A stretch of 64,000 bases of DNA from assembly GCF_000196315.1 (NCBI RefSeq), contig NC_014230.1, positions 2,442,501 to 2,506,500 on the forward strand, read 5' to 3'. Shown piece after piece: positions 37,769-46,277 of this stretch. The DNA is from Croceibacter atlanticus HTCC2559. GTDB lineage: Bacteria > Bacteroidota > Bacteroidia > Flavobacteriales > Flavobacteriaceae. The position numbers and the translations under genes are program-made. Position 1 is the first letter of the stretch. Each line of letters opens with the position of its first letter. The notes under the pieces are model-generated. The model ran no database searches. It had not been told where the DNA came from and saw nothing but the letters and a program-made list of their open reading frames with translations.

Positions 37769-37818
37769 AATTAAAGTAATTAGATAAATATAAATGGTAT
37801 TAAGACATACCAAGGTTT

Positions 37819-37840
37819 TCCTATTGTTTGAATAATAGGA
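37819..37840. promoter_or_regulatory. Inverted repeat between the HYC_CC_PP and CusA genes
   Basis: TCCTATT-N8-AATAGGA, a perfect 7-bp inverted repeat, lies 51 bp upstream of the CusA start. It has no T-run, so an operator or a processing hairpin is more likely than a terminator. Confidence 0.4.
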
Positions 37841-37863
37841 TTCACTTAAAAATTATCTAAACT

Positions 37864-38277
37864 TTAAATTAAATAGGTGTCATGTAAGACTAAGATGTCC
37901 CGCACTATGAGTGGTGGTGCATAATCATCTGTAGGCAAAGTTTGTGAGGTGTCATCAGTATATAAAGCTACATAAGACAATGTATATGCAACTAAAAATT
38001 GCTGATCTTCTAAAGTTATTGTATCCCAAGTGATCTTTAAATCATCTTGACCATCTATTACAATTTGCTTGTCTGAGCAACAACTAGATTTTTCGATGTT
38101 AACCGAACAAGTTTTAGAAAACGCTTTTTCCATTGCACAAGCTTCAGCTTTATGCAACACAGCCATATCCATTAACATATCGCCACAATAATGTTTATCT
38201 ACAGTAAAAGATACAGTAGAAAACAACACTAATAGTGTCATTACAATAGAAGATATTTTTTGGAAAAATTGTTTCAC
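37864..38277 (-). CDS. HYC_CC_PP family small secreted protein
   Basis: A 137-aa protein with a signal-like N-terminal helix, then DKHYCG, a twin-cysteine SSCCS motif and a C-terminal proline-containing PP segment, the features that give the HYC_CC_PP family its name. Members are commonly found at the head of Bacteroidota copper-efflux operons. The cysteine and histidine pairs suggest periplasmic metal binding (inference). I chose the GTG at 38277, because homologues start at KQFFQK. The ATG at 38292 lies upstream of the likely transcription start. It is the first gene of the copper locus. Confidence 0.82.
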   Translation of the reverse strand: MKQFFQKISSIVMTLLVLFSTVSFTVDKHYCGDMLMDMAVLHKAEACAMEKAFSKTCSVNIEKSSCCSDKQIVIDGQDDLKITWDTITLEDQQFLVAYTLSYVALYTDDTSQTLPTDDYAPPLIVRDILVLHDTYLI

Positions 38278-38281
38278 ACTA

Positions 38282-38289
38282 CAAAAATA
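38282..38289 (-). promoter_or_regulatory. Possible -7 box of the copper-efflux operon
   Basis: Read on the minus strand, TATTTTTG matches TAnnTTTG, 4 bp before the GTG start. The transcript would be leaderless or nearly so. No good TTG is visible at the -33 position. Confidence 0.4.
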
Positions 38290-38399
38290 CAATTTTTAAT
38301 TTTGACTACTAATAAAAGACTTTAATTGAAAACCTCTTGGTTAATTTACTAAGCAATTAAGGTATTAAATAAGTATATTACTTAAAAATACAATATAAA

Positions 38400-38942
38400 A
38401 TGGCATCCTTTAAACACAAAAAAGATTCTAACATAGAGCTTTCACAGCTTATGCTTCCTTCTCATTCTAATTTCAGAGGGAAAATTCACGGTGGTTATAT
38501 TTTAGAAATTATGGATCAGGTAGCCTTTACGTGTGCTTCAAAATATAGTGGTGCATACTGTGTAACTGCAAGTGTTGATACTGTAAATTTTAGAAACCCT
38601 ATTGAAGTTGGAGAGCTTGTTACTCTAAAAGCATCAATAAATTACGTTGGTAACACATCGATGGTTGTTGGCATTAGAGTAGAGTCTGAGAACATTAGAA
38701 ACGGCTCTAAAAAACATTGTAATTCATCATATTTCACAATGGTAGCAAAAGACGATGATGGGAACAATGTAAAAATTCCAGGTTTAATATTAGAGACTGA
38801 CAATGATATAAGACGTTTTGTAAAGTCTATTAAACGAAAGGAAATGGACCGAAAGCGTGAAGAAAAATTTTCTGATGAAGACTTTAGTAAAGCAAAGTAC
38901 AAGTCGAAATTAAAAGATTACAATGTAGAAATTAACTCTTGA
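38400..38942 (+). CDS. Acyl-CoA thioesterase (single hotdog domain)
   Basis: A cytoplasmic thioesterase hydrolysing acyl-CoA, 180 aa. The hotdog domain (about residues 8-125) has the HGGYILEIMDQVAFTCASKY helix typical of acyl-CoA hydrolases of the BFIT/BACH group, and VTASVDTVNFRNPIEVG. A lysine-rich tail of about 50 residues follows. Preferred chain length is unknown. The gene stands alone. Confidence 0.9.
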   Translation: MASFKHKKDSNIELSQLMLPSHSNFRGKIHGGYILEIMDQVAFTCASKYSGAYCVTASVDTVNFRNPIEVGELVTLKASINYVGNTSMVVGIRVESENIRNGSKKHCNSSYFTMVAKDDDGNNVKIPGLILETDNDIRRFVKSIKRKEMDRKREEKFSDEDFSKAKYKSKLKDYNVEINS

Positions 38943-38963
38943 CAGATGTTAGTTAAATATAAA

Positions 38964-38994
38964 TTGCCTGTTTCAAAATAGAGGCCTAATTTTG
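38964..38994 (+). promoter_or_regulatory. Promoter of the PAP2 phosphatase gene
   Basis: TAATTTTG (38987-38994) matches TAnnTTTG with TTG (38964-38966) 20 nt upstream. The ATG is 17 bp downstream. Confidence 0.65.
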
Positions 38995-39011
38995 CATTCA
39001 AATTTTAACCT

Positions 39012-39926
39012 ATGCCAAATAGAATAGTTTATTCGCTTATTATCCTTTGCTTAATTGCAACTTCTTCTTTACAAGCACAATTACTATCGCCAACATCTAC
39101 GCCAGGTAAAGCAGATAAAGATTACGGTTTTACAATAAAGGAGAAAAAAGAAGAGCGTGAAACACTTTGGCAGTTGTTTAAATATGATGCAAAGAATATT
39201 TTAGGTGGTGTTGGTTATGCTTATACTAGACCGTTATCTTGGCAAAAAGATGATTTTATTATACTAGGAGCTACTGTAGCTGGAACTGCTGCGTTATATA
39301 CTTTTGATAACGAATCTAGCCGTTATTTTAGAGATCAGGTAGATGATGTACCTCAGGTTATTAGGGATTACGGCTTTTATTATGGTAGCCCTCAAAATAA
39401 TTATATGGCAATGGGTGCTGTGTACTTAACAGGTTTAGTTATAAGAAGTGAAAAGGTAAGACGTGTAGGCGTACTTTTAGCAGCTTCTGCAACCGCTGGT
39501 GGTATATTACAACAAGCTGCAAAAATTGGTGTTGGAAGAGCGAGACCAAACCACATTGCAGATAGAGATAGATTTAAACCATTTGATTTAGATGCTGGTG
39601 CCGGTTTTCACTCTTTTCCTTCAGGGCACACAGTATTATCTATCACAAACGCACATATTATTGCAAAGCTATTTGAGAGTCCTTGGATAAAAGCTGGTGT
39701 ATATGTTATTGGTGCCATTCCGCCTATTTCTCGTGTATGGGAAGGCGCACATTGGTTAACAGATGTTGCCTTAAGTACTGTAATGAGTATTGCTATTGTT
39801 GAAGCTATAGATAAGTTCTTAGACTCTAAGTATGAGACTAAGCTTACAAAAGGTCCTAGAGAGAAAAGTTTATCTTGGGATTTAAGATTAGGTCCTGGAC
39901 AATTAGGTGTTGCAGTTACTTTTTAA
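39012..39926 (+). CDS. PAP2-family membrane phosphatase
   Basis: A phosphatidic-acid-phosphatase type 2 protein, 304 aa, dephosphorylating a lipid phosphate or isoprenyl diphosphate at the membrane. A signal peptide ends SLQA (about residue 22). The three active-site motifs are complete: KIGVGRARP (Kx6RP), PSGH, and SRVWEGAHWLTD (SRx5Hx3D). Its stop overlaps the convergent neighbour by 11 bp. Substrate unknown: undecaprenyl diphosphate and phosphatidate are typical. Confidence 0.9.
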   Translation: MPNRIVYSLIILCLIATSSLQAQLLSPTSTPGKADKDYGFTIKEKKEERETLWQLFKYDAKNILGGVGYAYTRPLSWQKDDFIILGATVAGTAALYTFDNESSRYFRDQVDDVPQVIRDYGFYYGSPQNNYMAMGAVYLTGLVIRSEKVRRVGVLLAASATAGGILQQAAKIGVGRARPNHIADRDRFKPFDLDAGAGFHSFPSGHTVLSITNAHIIAKLFESPWIKAGVYVIGAIPPISRVWEGAHWLTDVALSTVMSIAIVEAIDKFLDSKYETKLTKGPREKSLSWDLRLGPGQLGVAVTF

Positions 39927-40806
39927 TGCTGTCTTTCTTTACAGTTTTTTCTTCTAACAATACGTGAAGAATATTGGCATCTGTAGCGTGAAATTCATTT
40001 GAGATATACAGGGCACCATCCTTACTAAAGGTAATACCTTCAGGTTGCTGAAAATCGTCTGGGTTTAATAACTGTATCTTTTTCACTTTACCTTGTGGAG
40101 ACAAGATAATAAGCTTAGGATTTACTCCTTCCAACACATAAAACTCTTTTGTTTTGGGGTGTATTGCAATATCTGATGGTCTAAATGTTTTTTGAACTTT
40201 CTTAGTACTAAACTCAGAGAAACTTTTGTCTTTTAAATCTATAGTTACAATTGGATTTTTAGCCATTTTTTTTGAGTCTAAAGAAAAGGCGTAAACACCT
40301 TTATTATGCTTGCTTTTAGGGTCTCTATCCTTAGCAATTATTAGTAGCCTATTATTATCTTCATCATAAGCTAAAGACTCTACATTATGCTTAGATTCAA
40401 AAATGGTTTGATAGGTTGTAACGCTTTGTTTTGTTTTTGAGGTATAGTTTGATACTTCAAACAATAAACCATCACTGCGCATAACATAGGCTGTGGAATC
40501 TTTTATAGCCAAGCCTTCATAATCTCCACGTTCACCAAAAGCGATAGTGTCTGTAATTTTCATCTCGTGCAGATTGTAATGAAAAATTATTCCGTTTTCA
40601 TCTTGTACTGCAGCTATAGTACTGTCTTTTACCCAAGAAATTCCTGACACCTCTTTAAGAGCACCTGGTAACTCCCAATTTGTTTCTATGCTATACGTGT
40701 AGTCTTCTATACTTTGTGCATAATAACCGTGTTTACTAAAAAAATAAATAATAATAGCAGACACTGCTAAAATGGCCAAGATAATTGTTACTTCTAAACG
40801 TCTCAT
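39916..40806 (-). CDS. SdiA-regulated domain protein (YjiK-like beta-propeller)
   Basis: A membrane-anchored protein of 296 aa with an N-terminal signal anchor (about residues 5-24). The beta-propeller body has EVSGISWVKDSTIAAVQDE, GERGDYEGLA, NVESLAYD and FQQPEGITFSKDGALYISNE repeats typical of the SdiA-regulated (YjiK) family. The mature part faces the periplasm. Function is unknown. The DUF421 gene lies 54 bp upstream on the same strand, so they may be cotranscribed. Confidence 0.85.
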   Translation of the reverse strand: MRRLEVTIILAILAVSAIIIYFFSKHGYYAQSIEDYTYSIETNWELPGALKEVSGISWVKDSTIAAVQDENGIIFHYNLHEMKITDTIAFGERGDYEGLAIKDSTAYVMRSDGLLFEVSNYTSKTKQSVTTYQTIFESKHNVESLAYDEDNNRLLIIAKDRDPKSKHNKGVYAFSLDSKKMAKNPIVTIDLKDKSFSEFSTKKVQKTFRPSDIAIHPKTKEFYVLEGVNPKLIILSPQGKVKKIQLLNPDDFQQPEGITFSKDGALYISNEFHATDANILHVLLEEKTVKKDSIKK

Positions 40807-40860
40807 AGTTTTTTTAATTGTAAAGCAATACCTACTTCCTCTTTTGTCTTTTAAGAGTTT

Positions 40861-41406
40861 TTAATTTAACCTAGCTTGTATAGGTAACCCTTTTACACCT
40901 TTTAAAATACGATCTTCTAAATTTGAATCATCCTTACTATGTAGTACAGACATATCTCCAGTAGACTCTAAAATTACAGCTTTAACTTCAGAAAAATTTA
41001 AAGCGTTGGCTTCTCTCAGTTTTGCAATTAAATCATCTTCACCCACATTCGTTTTCTCCAAGTTTTCATACAAAATCTCACCTTCGTACATTAACATCAT
41101 TGGTGCATTTGTAAGTAGTTTACTCAATGTTTTAGACTTTCTTATTGCAAATGAAAATATGGTTTGAAACATAATTATACCGGCTAATGCAATTCCTCCT
41201 TTTAAAAGAGATTGGTTAGTATTCATTATTACTGTGGCAAGAATAGAACCTATTGCAATAGTTGATGCAAAATCAAAACTCGACATCTTTGCAAAAGTTC
41301 TTAATCCTGAAACTCTTGTAATGAGTATAATTATTCCAAAAATCACTACTAGAGATACGATAACCTTTAGTAGAATAGATAAAGATGCGAATGTCCAAGT
41401 TTCCAT
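40861..41406 (-). CDS. DUF421 membrane protein (YetF-like)
   Basis: A 181-aa protein with three hydrophobic helices (about residues 10-28, 45-62 and 68-85). A cytoplasmic C-terminal domain contains LLTNAPMMLMYEGEILYENLEKTNVGEDDLIAKLRE, typical of the DUF421/YetF family. Members are widespread, and some have been linked to stress and spore germination, but the biochemical function is unknown. It leads the SdiA-regulated-like gene. Confidence 0.87.
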   Translation of the reverse strand: METWTFASLSILLKVIVSLVVIFGIIILITRVSGLRTFAKMSSFDFASTIAIGSILATVIMNTNQSLLKGGIALAGIIMFQTIFSFAIRKSKTLSKLLTNAPMMLMYEGEILYENLEKTNVGEDDLIAKLREANALNFSEVKAVILESTGDMSVLHSKDDSNLEDRILKGVKGLPIQARLN

Positions 41407-41604
41407 AGTTCTTAATATTTTATGTTAGCAAATGTCAATTTATAATAATGTAATTACTCTTGAAGCGTATCACTTCAACTTTTGAAAATTTTTAACTACC
41501 TATTGTTAAAGTATGTTATTATAAAAAAACACAGTCTTGTTTTTGTTTAGTTTTAATTGCTGTTACTTCAACATTATAATATTGGCAATATCTGCAAGAC
41601 TATT

Positions 41605-42582
41605 ATGAACGCTACACTTACATTACCTATAACCAACCACACAGTATATGAGTCCATACTAACTACAATTGGCCATACGCCATTAGTTAAGTTAAAAAAA
41701 TTATCTGCGGAGTTAGGCTTTCAAGTTTATGGAAAGCTTGAGATGACAAATCCTGGTGGAAGTATTAAAGATAGGACATCATTAAACATTATTGAAGAAG
41801 AAATTGCCAAAGGGAACATTACAAAAAATACTACACTTGTTGAAAGTAGTAGTGGCAATATGGCGATAGGTTTGGCACAGGTTTGTTCTTATCATAATAT
41901 ACCTTTAGTAATTGTTGTAGATCCAAAAGCTAATAAGCATACTTTAAAAATATTAGATGCTTATGGAGTAAAAGTAGATATGGTTGAAAAAGCTAGCCAA
42001 AATGGAGGTTATCTTGGTGCTCGCTTACAAAGAGTACAAGAGCTTGTGGCACAACTTCCAAATGCTATATGGACAAATCAATATGGAAATAAAGCCAACC
42101 CGAAAGCACATTGGCAAACTATGAAAGAGATTTATGAAGATTTACCTGATGTAGATTATGTTTTTTCTGCCACTAGTACTTGTGGGACATTAATGGGTTG
42201 TGCAGATTTTATTAACTCTGAACATTTAAATACAAAACTTATTGCAGTAGATGCTAAGGGAAGTGTGATTTTTGGAGAACAACCAGAAGAACGACATATT
42301 CCTGGTCATGGTGCTGGTTTACCATCTCAATTTTTAGATAAAAATGCCATTCATGATGTGGTTCATACTACAGATAAAGAATGTGTAACTGGTTGTCACA
42401 AACTACTTAAATTAGAAAGTATTTTAGCTGGCGGATCTTCTGGTGCAGTTACAACAGCTATAGAAAAATTAAAACATAAAATCCCTAAACACAGCACGTG
42501 TGTTCTCATACTTTGTGATCGCGGCGAACGCTATATAGATACTATTTATAATAAAGATTGGGTAGCTCAAAAACTAGGGTAA
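41605..42582 (+). CDS. SbnA-like PLP-dependent cysteine synthase family enzyme
   Basis: A fold-type II PLP enzyme of 325 aa. In staphyloferrin B biosynthesis, SbnA joins O-phosphoserine and glutamate to N-(1-amino-1-carboxyl-2-ethyl)-glutamate, the precursor of 2,3-diaminopropionate. Visible motifs are TIGHTPLVKL, the PLP lysine K55 in GGSIKDRTS, the SSSGNMAIG loop, and the SbnA-like VDAKGSVIFGEQ and ILCDRGERYIDTIY near the C-terminus, which resemble SbnA more than cysteine synthase. The start at 41605 fits the family; the frame extends back to 41557. It overlaps the next gene by 1 bp (TAATG), so translation is coupled. Confidence 0.88.
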   Translation: MNATLTLPITNHTVYESILTTIGHTPLVKLKKLSAELGFQVYGKLEMTNPGGSIKDRTSLNIIEEEIAKGNITKNTTLVESSSGNMAIGLAQVCSYHNIPLVIVVDPKANKHTLKILDAYGVKVDMVEKASQNGGYLGARLQRVQELVAQLPNAIWTNQYGNKANPKAHWQTMKEIYEDLPDVDYVFSATSTCGTLMGCADFINSEHLNTKLIAVDAKGSVIFGEQPEERHIPGHGAGLPSQFLDKNAIHDVVHTTDKECVTGCHKLLKLESILAGGSSGAVTTAIEKLKHKIPKHSTCVLILCDRGERYIDTIYNKDWVAQKLG

Positions 42583-44324
42583 TGCAAACTGAAACTTTTC
42601 ATATAGGAATTGTAGGTTTTGGTCCCAAAGGATTATATAGTTTTGAAAGGCTTCTCGCCTACTTAAATCATTTTAAGGTTGAGACTCAAGTAAACATTCA
42701 CCTATTTAATGAGTCGTCTTCTTTTGTTGCTGGTTGGGTTTATCATAAGGATCAACCAGAGTATTTGTTAATGAATTATCCTAACCAATTCATTTCATTA
42801 CAACCAACTTCAAAACCTTCAGCGGTTTGTGAGGTGTTGTCATTTTCTGAATGGTTAAGCGAAAAGCAAAAAGAATCAATTAAAGAGCTTGATCCAAAAG
42901 TGTCTTCTCGTAAAACTGTTGGTGCTTATTTAAGTTTTTACTTTGAAAAGTTTTGTAATTGCTTACCTAATAATGTTTCAGTTTATAAACACATTGCTTC
43001 GGTTGAAGACATTAAACAAAAAGGAGATGATTTTAAGCTTAAAACCTCGACTAATGTTAAACTTCCATTATTAAATTCAATAGTAATTACAACAGGTCAT
43101 ACACCTAGCATTAGGAGCAAGGAAGAATTCTTTAATGCCCCAAATAACATTCCTTTTGTATATCCTATTGAAAAGAAATTAAGTGTTGTAAATCCACAAT
43201 CTACCGCAATCTTAAAAGGAATTGGCTTAACAGCTATTGATGCTATTTTAGGTTTAACCGAAGGTAAAAACGGTAAGTTTAAACAAAAGAGCAATAATGA
43301 ATACTCCTATTTAAAAAGCGGAAACGAACCGAAAATCATTTATCCCTATTCTAGGTCTGGTATTCCTATTATTCCTAGAGGTGAAAATGCACTCAACTAC
43401 GAGCAAACTAGCTTTTTCCTAAAAGATTTTATAGCTTCTCAGAATTTTAAACCACATTCACTCGATTTTGAAACTGATGTTTTACCTATTATAAAACAAG
43501 ATATTGTAGGCGAATTTTACAATACATTATTTCAACTACACAATGTTTCTTATAGGCAATATGAAGATTTTAATGGCCTTAATATTCGCATCGAGAAATT
43601 TCATAAAGAGCATCCAGAAATTGAAAAATTTGAAGCAGAAAATTTGTTAGCTCCTACTCTAGCTTTAAATGTTGCTTCATTTAAAAATGTGTATGAGTTT
43701 TGGACATTTTGGTGCCTAGAAAATGAGAAAGCTAAAAGCCCATACGTTGCAGCTGCAAGTGCTTGGCGCTATTTAAGCAAGGAATTTAATTTACTGTACA
43801 GCCAACAAAAACTTACTAAAAAGTCAAAACAACTATTTCAAACAAAATATTTTGGGTTATTTAATAAGATCTCATACGGTCCACCATTGGTGAATATTAA
43901 AAAAATGCTGGCACTTATAGAAGCCAATATTTTAGACTTCAGTTTTTCTGAAAGTCCAACTATATCTAAAAATACAATTTCAAATTCAAATCAATCTTCA
44001 ATATACGATTGGTTAATTGATGCAAGGCTACCGAGAGGTTTTTCAAATTCAAAGTCTGTTTTATTTAATTCAGAAAATTCAGCTAAATTATTTACAACCA
44101 CTAAATTTTCAAATACTACACACGAATTACATTGTACAGCTACTGGTCATCCTATTAGTAAAGATGGTGAACCATTAAAATCTATCGTTTTATATGGCAC
44201 TCCTACAGAAAATATCTTATTTGATAACGATACCTTATCTAGAACACATAACGATACAGTGTCCGGTTGGGCCAAAAACATTGCAAATAATTTAAGTGTA
44301 ACCACACAACTTATATCATCTTAA
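42582..44324 (+). CDS. FAD/NAD(P)-binding protein of an amino-acid metabolite cassette
   Basis: A 580-aa flavoprotein of the FAD-NAD(P)-binding (PF13454-like) family. The N-terminal dinucleotide loop IGIVGFGPKGLYS has GxGxxG at residues 12-17. A second dinucleotide motif LKGIGLTAIDAILGL is further along, and the PIIPRGENAL segment follows. It overlaps the SbnA-like stop by 1 bp and ends 1 bp before the Y4yA-like gene. In staphyloferrin B, SbnB oxidises the SbnA product with NAD; this protein could replace it with a flavin oxidation, but that is inference. No biochemical function is known for the family. Confidence 0.82.
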   Translation: MQTETFHIGIVGFGPKGLYSFERLLAYLNHFKVETQVNIHLFNESSSFVAGWVYHKDQPEYLLMNYPNQFISLQPTSKPSAVCEVLSFSEWLSEKQKESIKELDPKVSSRKTVGAYLSFYFEKFCNCLPNNVSVYKHIASVEDIKQKGDDFKLKTSTNVKLPLLNSIVITTGHTPSIRSKEEFFNAPNNIPFVYPIEKKLSVVNPQSTAILKGIGLTAIDAILGLTEGKNGKFKQKSNNEYSYLKSGNEPKIIYPYSRSGIPIIPRGENALNYEQTSFFLKDFIASQNFKPHSLDFETDVLPIIKQDIVGEFYNTLFQLHNVSYRQYEDFNGLNIRIEKFHKEHPEIEKFEAENLLAPTLALNVASFKNVYEFWTFWCLENEKAKSPYVAAASAWRYLSKEFNLLYSQQKLTKKSKQLFQTKYFGLFNKISYGPPLVNIKKMLALIEANILDFSFSESPTISKNTISNSNQSSIYDWLIDARLPRGFSNSKSVLFNSENSAKLFTTTKFSNTTHELHCTATGHPISKDGEPLKSIVLYGTPTENILFDNDTLSRTHNDTVSGWAKNIANNLSVTTQLISS

Positions 44325-44325
44325 C

Positions 44326-45738
44326 ATGAAAGATACATTACCAAAATTAACGCCTATTACGTCTGCTTGGATGCATAATATAATAGAAGATTTTAATCTT
44401 CAGGATGCATTATTCAATACATACGGTTCTCCACTAAATATACATAGCTTACCTTCTTTTGAAGATAATATTACAGAATATCAAGAGGTATTAAATGTTT
44501 ATAATTTTAAGAGTCAATTGTTTTTTGCCAGAAAAGCAAATAAGTTTAAAAATCTTATTGAAGCTGCTGTAAATAGTGACATTGGTGTAGATACTGCAAG
44601 TTATGAAGAGCTTAAACAATGTTTAGATCTTCAAGTAGAATCATCTAAACTCATTTCTACTGCAGCTATAAAAAACAAGGAACTTCTTGAACTCGCTTTA
44701 AAACATAATGTAGTTATTATAATTGATAACAAAGATGAACTCATTGAGATAGAAAAACTGGTGAAATCTTTAGATTGTGTAGCTCAAATTGGTATTAGAG
44801 TTTCTGGATTTGCACATAATAACACTAAACTTTTTAGCCGCTTTGGGTTTGATATTGAAGAGGTTGAACCAATTTTATGCAATTATTTAAAAGGTAATCC
44901 ATCATTTAATTTAAAAGGGTTTCATTTTCATTTAGATGGTTACAGTACAGCACAACGTGGTAATGCGTTGCACCAAACAATAAGCCTTTTTGAGAGCTAT
45001 AAATCTACTTTTCCAAATCTGTCTTTTATAGATATTGGTGGTGGTATTTTAATGAATTATCTAAAAAGTGAGACCGAATGGCAAACATTTCAAGAACAAT
45101 TAAAAGAAGCTATTCTTGAAAAAAGACCAGAGTTAACTTATAAAAATTCTGGATTAGGATTTACCATAAGAAATGGTGTTGTAGAAGGCAAACTAGCTAC
45201 CTACCCATATTTCAACACGACGACTAAAGCTAATTTTTTAGGTGAAGTTCTAGAAACATTAAATAGCCAAAACATTTCGGTATATAAACGTTTGGAAGAC
45301 AATGAAATTGAGTTGAGATTAGAACCTGGTCGAAGTTTACTAAACCAAGTAGGAATAACTATGGCACGTGTAGCACATCGTAAAGTAGATGCACGCGGAA
45401 ATCACCTTATTGGTTTAGAAATGAATATGTCTCAATTGAAAAGCTCAAGTGCAGATTTTTTACTAGATCCTTTTGTTAGTTATCACAATGAAGATGAAAC
45501 ACAACAACCTATTGAAGCTTACTTTACAGGCGCATATTGTTTGGAGCAAGATGTAATATTAAAAAGAAAAGTGGTTTTAAAACAATTGCCAAGTATTGGT
45601 GATGTGGTCATCTTTGTGAATACCGCTGGTTATATGATGCACTTTTACGAAACCGAAGCGCATTTATTTAAACAAGCCCAGAATGTTTCAATTGCTGAAA
45701 AGAAAGAATCTTATAATTTAAAAGATTTTAAAGCATAG
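44326..45738 (+). CDS. Y4yA-family PLP-dependent enzyme (diaminopimelate decarboxylase-like)
   Basis: A fold-type III PLP enzyme of 470 aa. The PLP lysine is K70 in FFARKANK. The barrel contains HFHLDGYS and the phosphate-binding IDIGGG and EPGRSLL. The C-terminal beta domain has AYCLEQD, equivalent to the catalytic Cys/Asp region of amino-acid decarboxylases. The Y4yA type is named after a gene on the symbiotic plasmid of Rhizobium NGR234. It should decarboxylate an amino-acid side of the cassette product. Substrate unknown. Confidence 0.85.
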   Translation: MKDTLPKLTPITSAWMHNIIEDFNLQDALFNTYGSPLNIHSLPSFEDNITEYQEVLNVYNFKSQLFFARKANKFKNLIEAAVNSDIGVDTASYEELKQCLDLQVESSKLISTAAIKNKELLELALKHNVVIIIDNKDELIEIEKLVKSLDCVAQIGIRVSGFAHNNTKLFSRFGFDIEEVEPILCNYLKGNPSFNLKGFHFHLDGYSTAQRGNALHQTISLFESYKSTFPNLSFIDIGGGILMNYLKSETEWQTFQEQLKEAILEKRPELTYKNSGLGFTIRNGVVEGKLATYPYFNTTTKANFLGEVLETLNSQNISVYKRLEDNEIELRLEPGRSLLNQVGITMARVAHRKVDARGNHLIGLEMNMSQLKSSSADFLLDPFVSYHNEDETQQPIEAYFTGAYCLEQDVILKRKVVLKQLPSIGDVVIFVNTAGYMMHFYETEAHLFKQAQNVSIAEKKESYNLKDFKA

Positions 45739-45757
45739 CATACTAAATAGTACTACT

Positions 45758-46174
45758 ATGACTATAGATGTAATTTTAAATATCATTTTAATTAGTACAA
45801 TAACCATGACGGCTTTTAGTTATTTAATGACGCGTCTTTTAAAAGAGAATCTTGTAGAACCCTATTGGTTAAATGTCATCTTATTTAATAAAAAGCTTTT
45901 GTTAAGACCACTAGGATGGTTGGTACATTTCATTACAGGTATAGGCTTTTTTTATTTACTGTATCTTCTTAATTCTATATTCAATTTCGGGTTATTATTA
46001 AATGGACTAGCAATTGGTATCATAGAAGGATGCTTAGGTGTTTTTATGTGGTATATCGCTTTTAAATTTATTGAAAAACCTGACAATCTTAAACTTAGAC
46101 TATATTATTATAATTTAATTGGCGCTCATATAGTTTTTAGTTACACTGGTTTAATTTGTCTGAATCAATTTTAA
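45758..46174 (+). CDS. Small four-helix membrane protein, end of the PLP/FAD cassette
   Basis: A 138-aa protein with about four membrane helices (about residues 5-23, 45-66, 70-95 and 112-133). It begins 19 bp after the Y4yA-like stop on the same strand, so it may belong to the same operon. No family was recognised. It is too small for a conventional exporter. No terminator separates it from the cassette; the catalase gene follows 103 bp later. Confidence 0.7.
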   Translation: MTIDVILNIILISTITMTAFSYLMTRLLKENLVEPYWLNVILFNKKLLLRPLGWLVHFITGIGFFYLLYLLNSIFNFGLLLNGLAIGIIEGCLGVFMWYIAFKFIEKPDNLKLRLYYYNLIGAHIVFSYTGLICLNQF

Positions 46175-46277
46175 GATAACTTTAAAACTCTCTATAAATA
46201 CTTTAACAATGTAAAAAGATGTCGTCTTTCATAATCTCGTAAATTTATTAATAAATACTAATCAATAGATTTTACTT

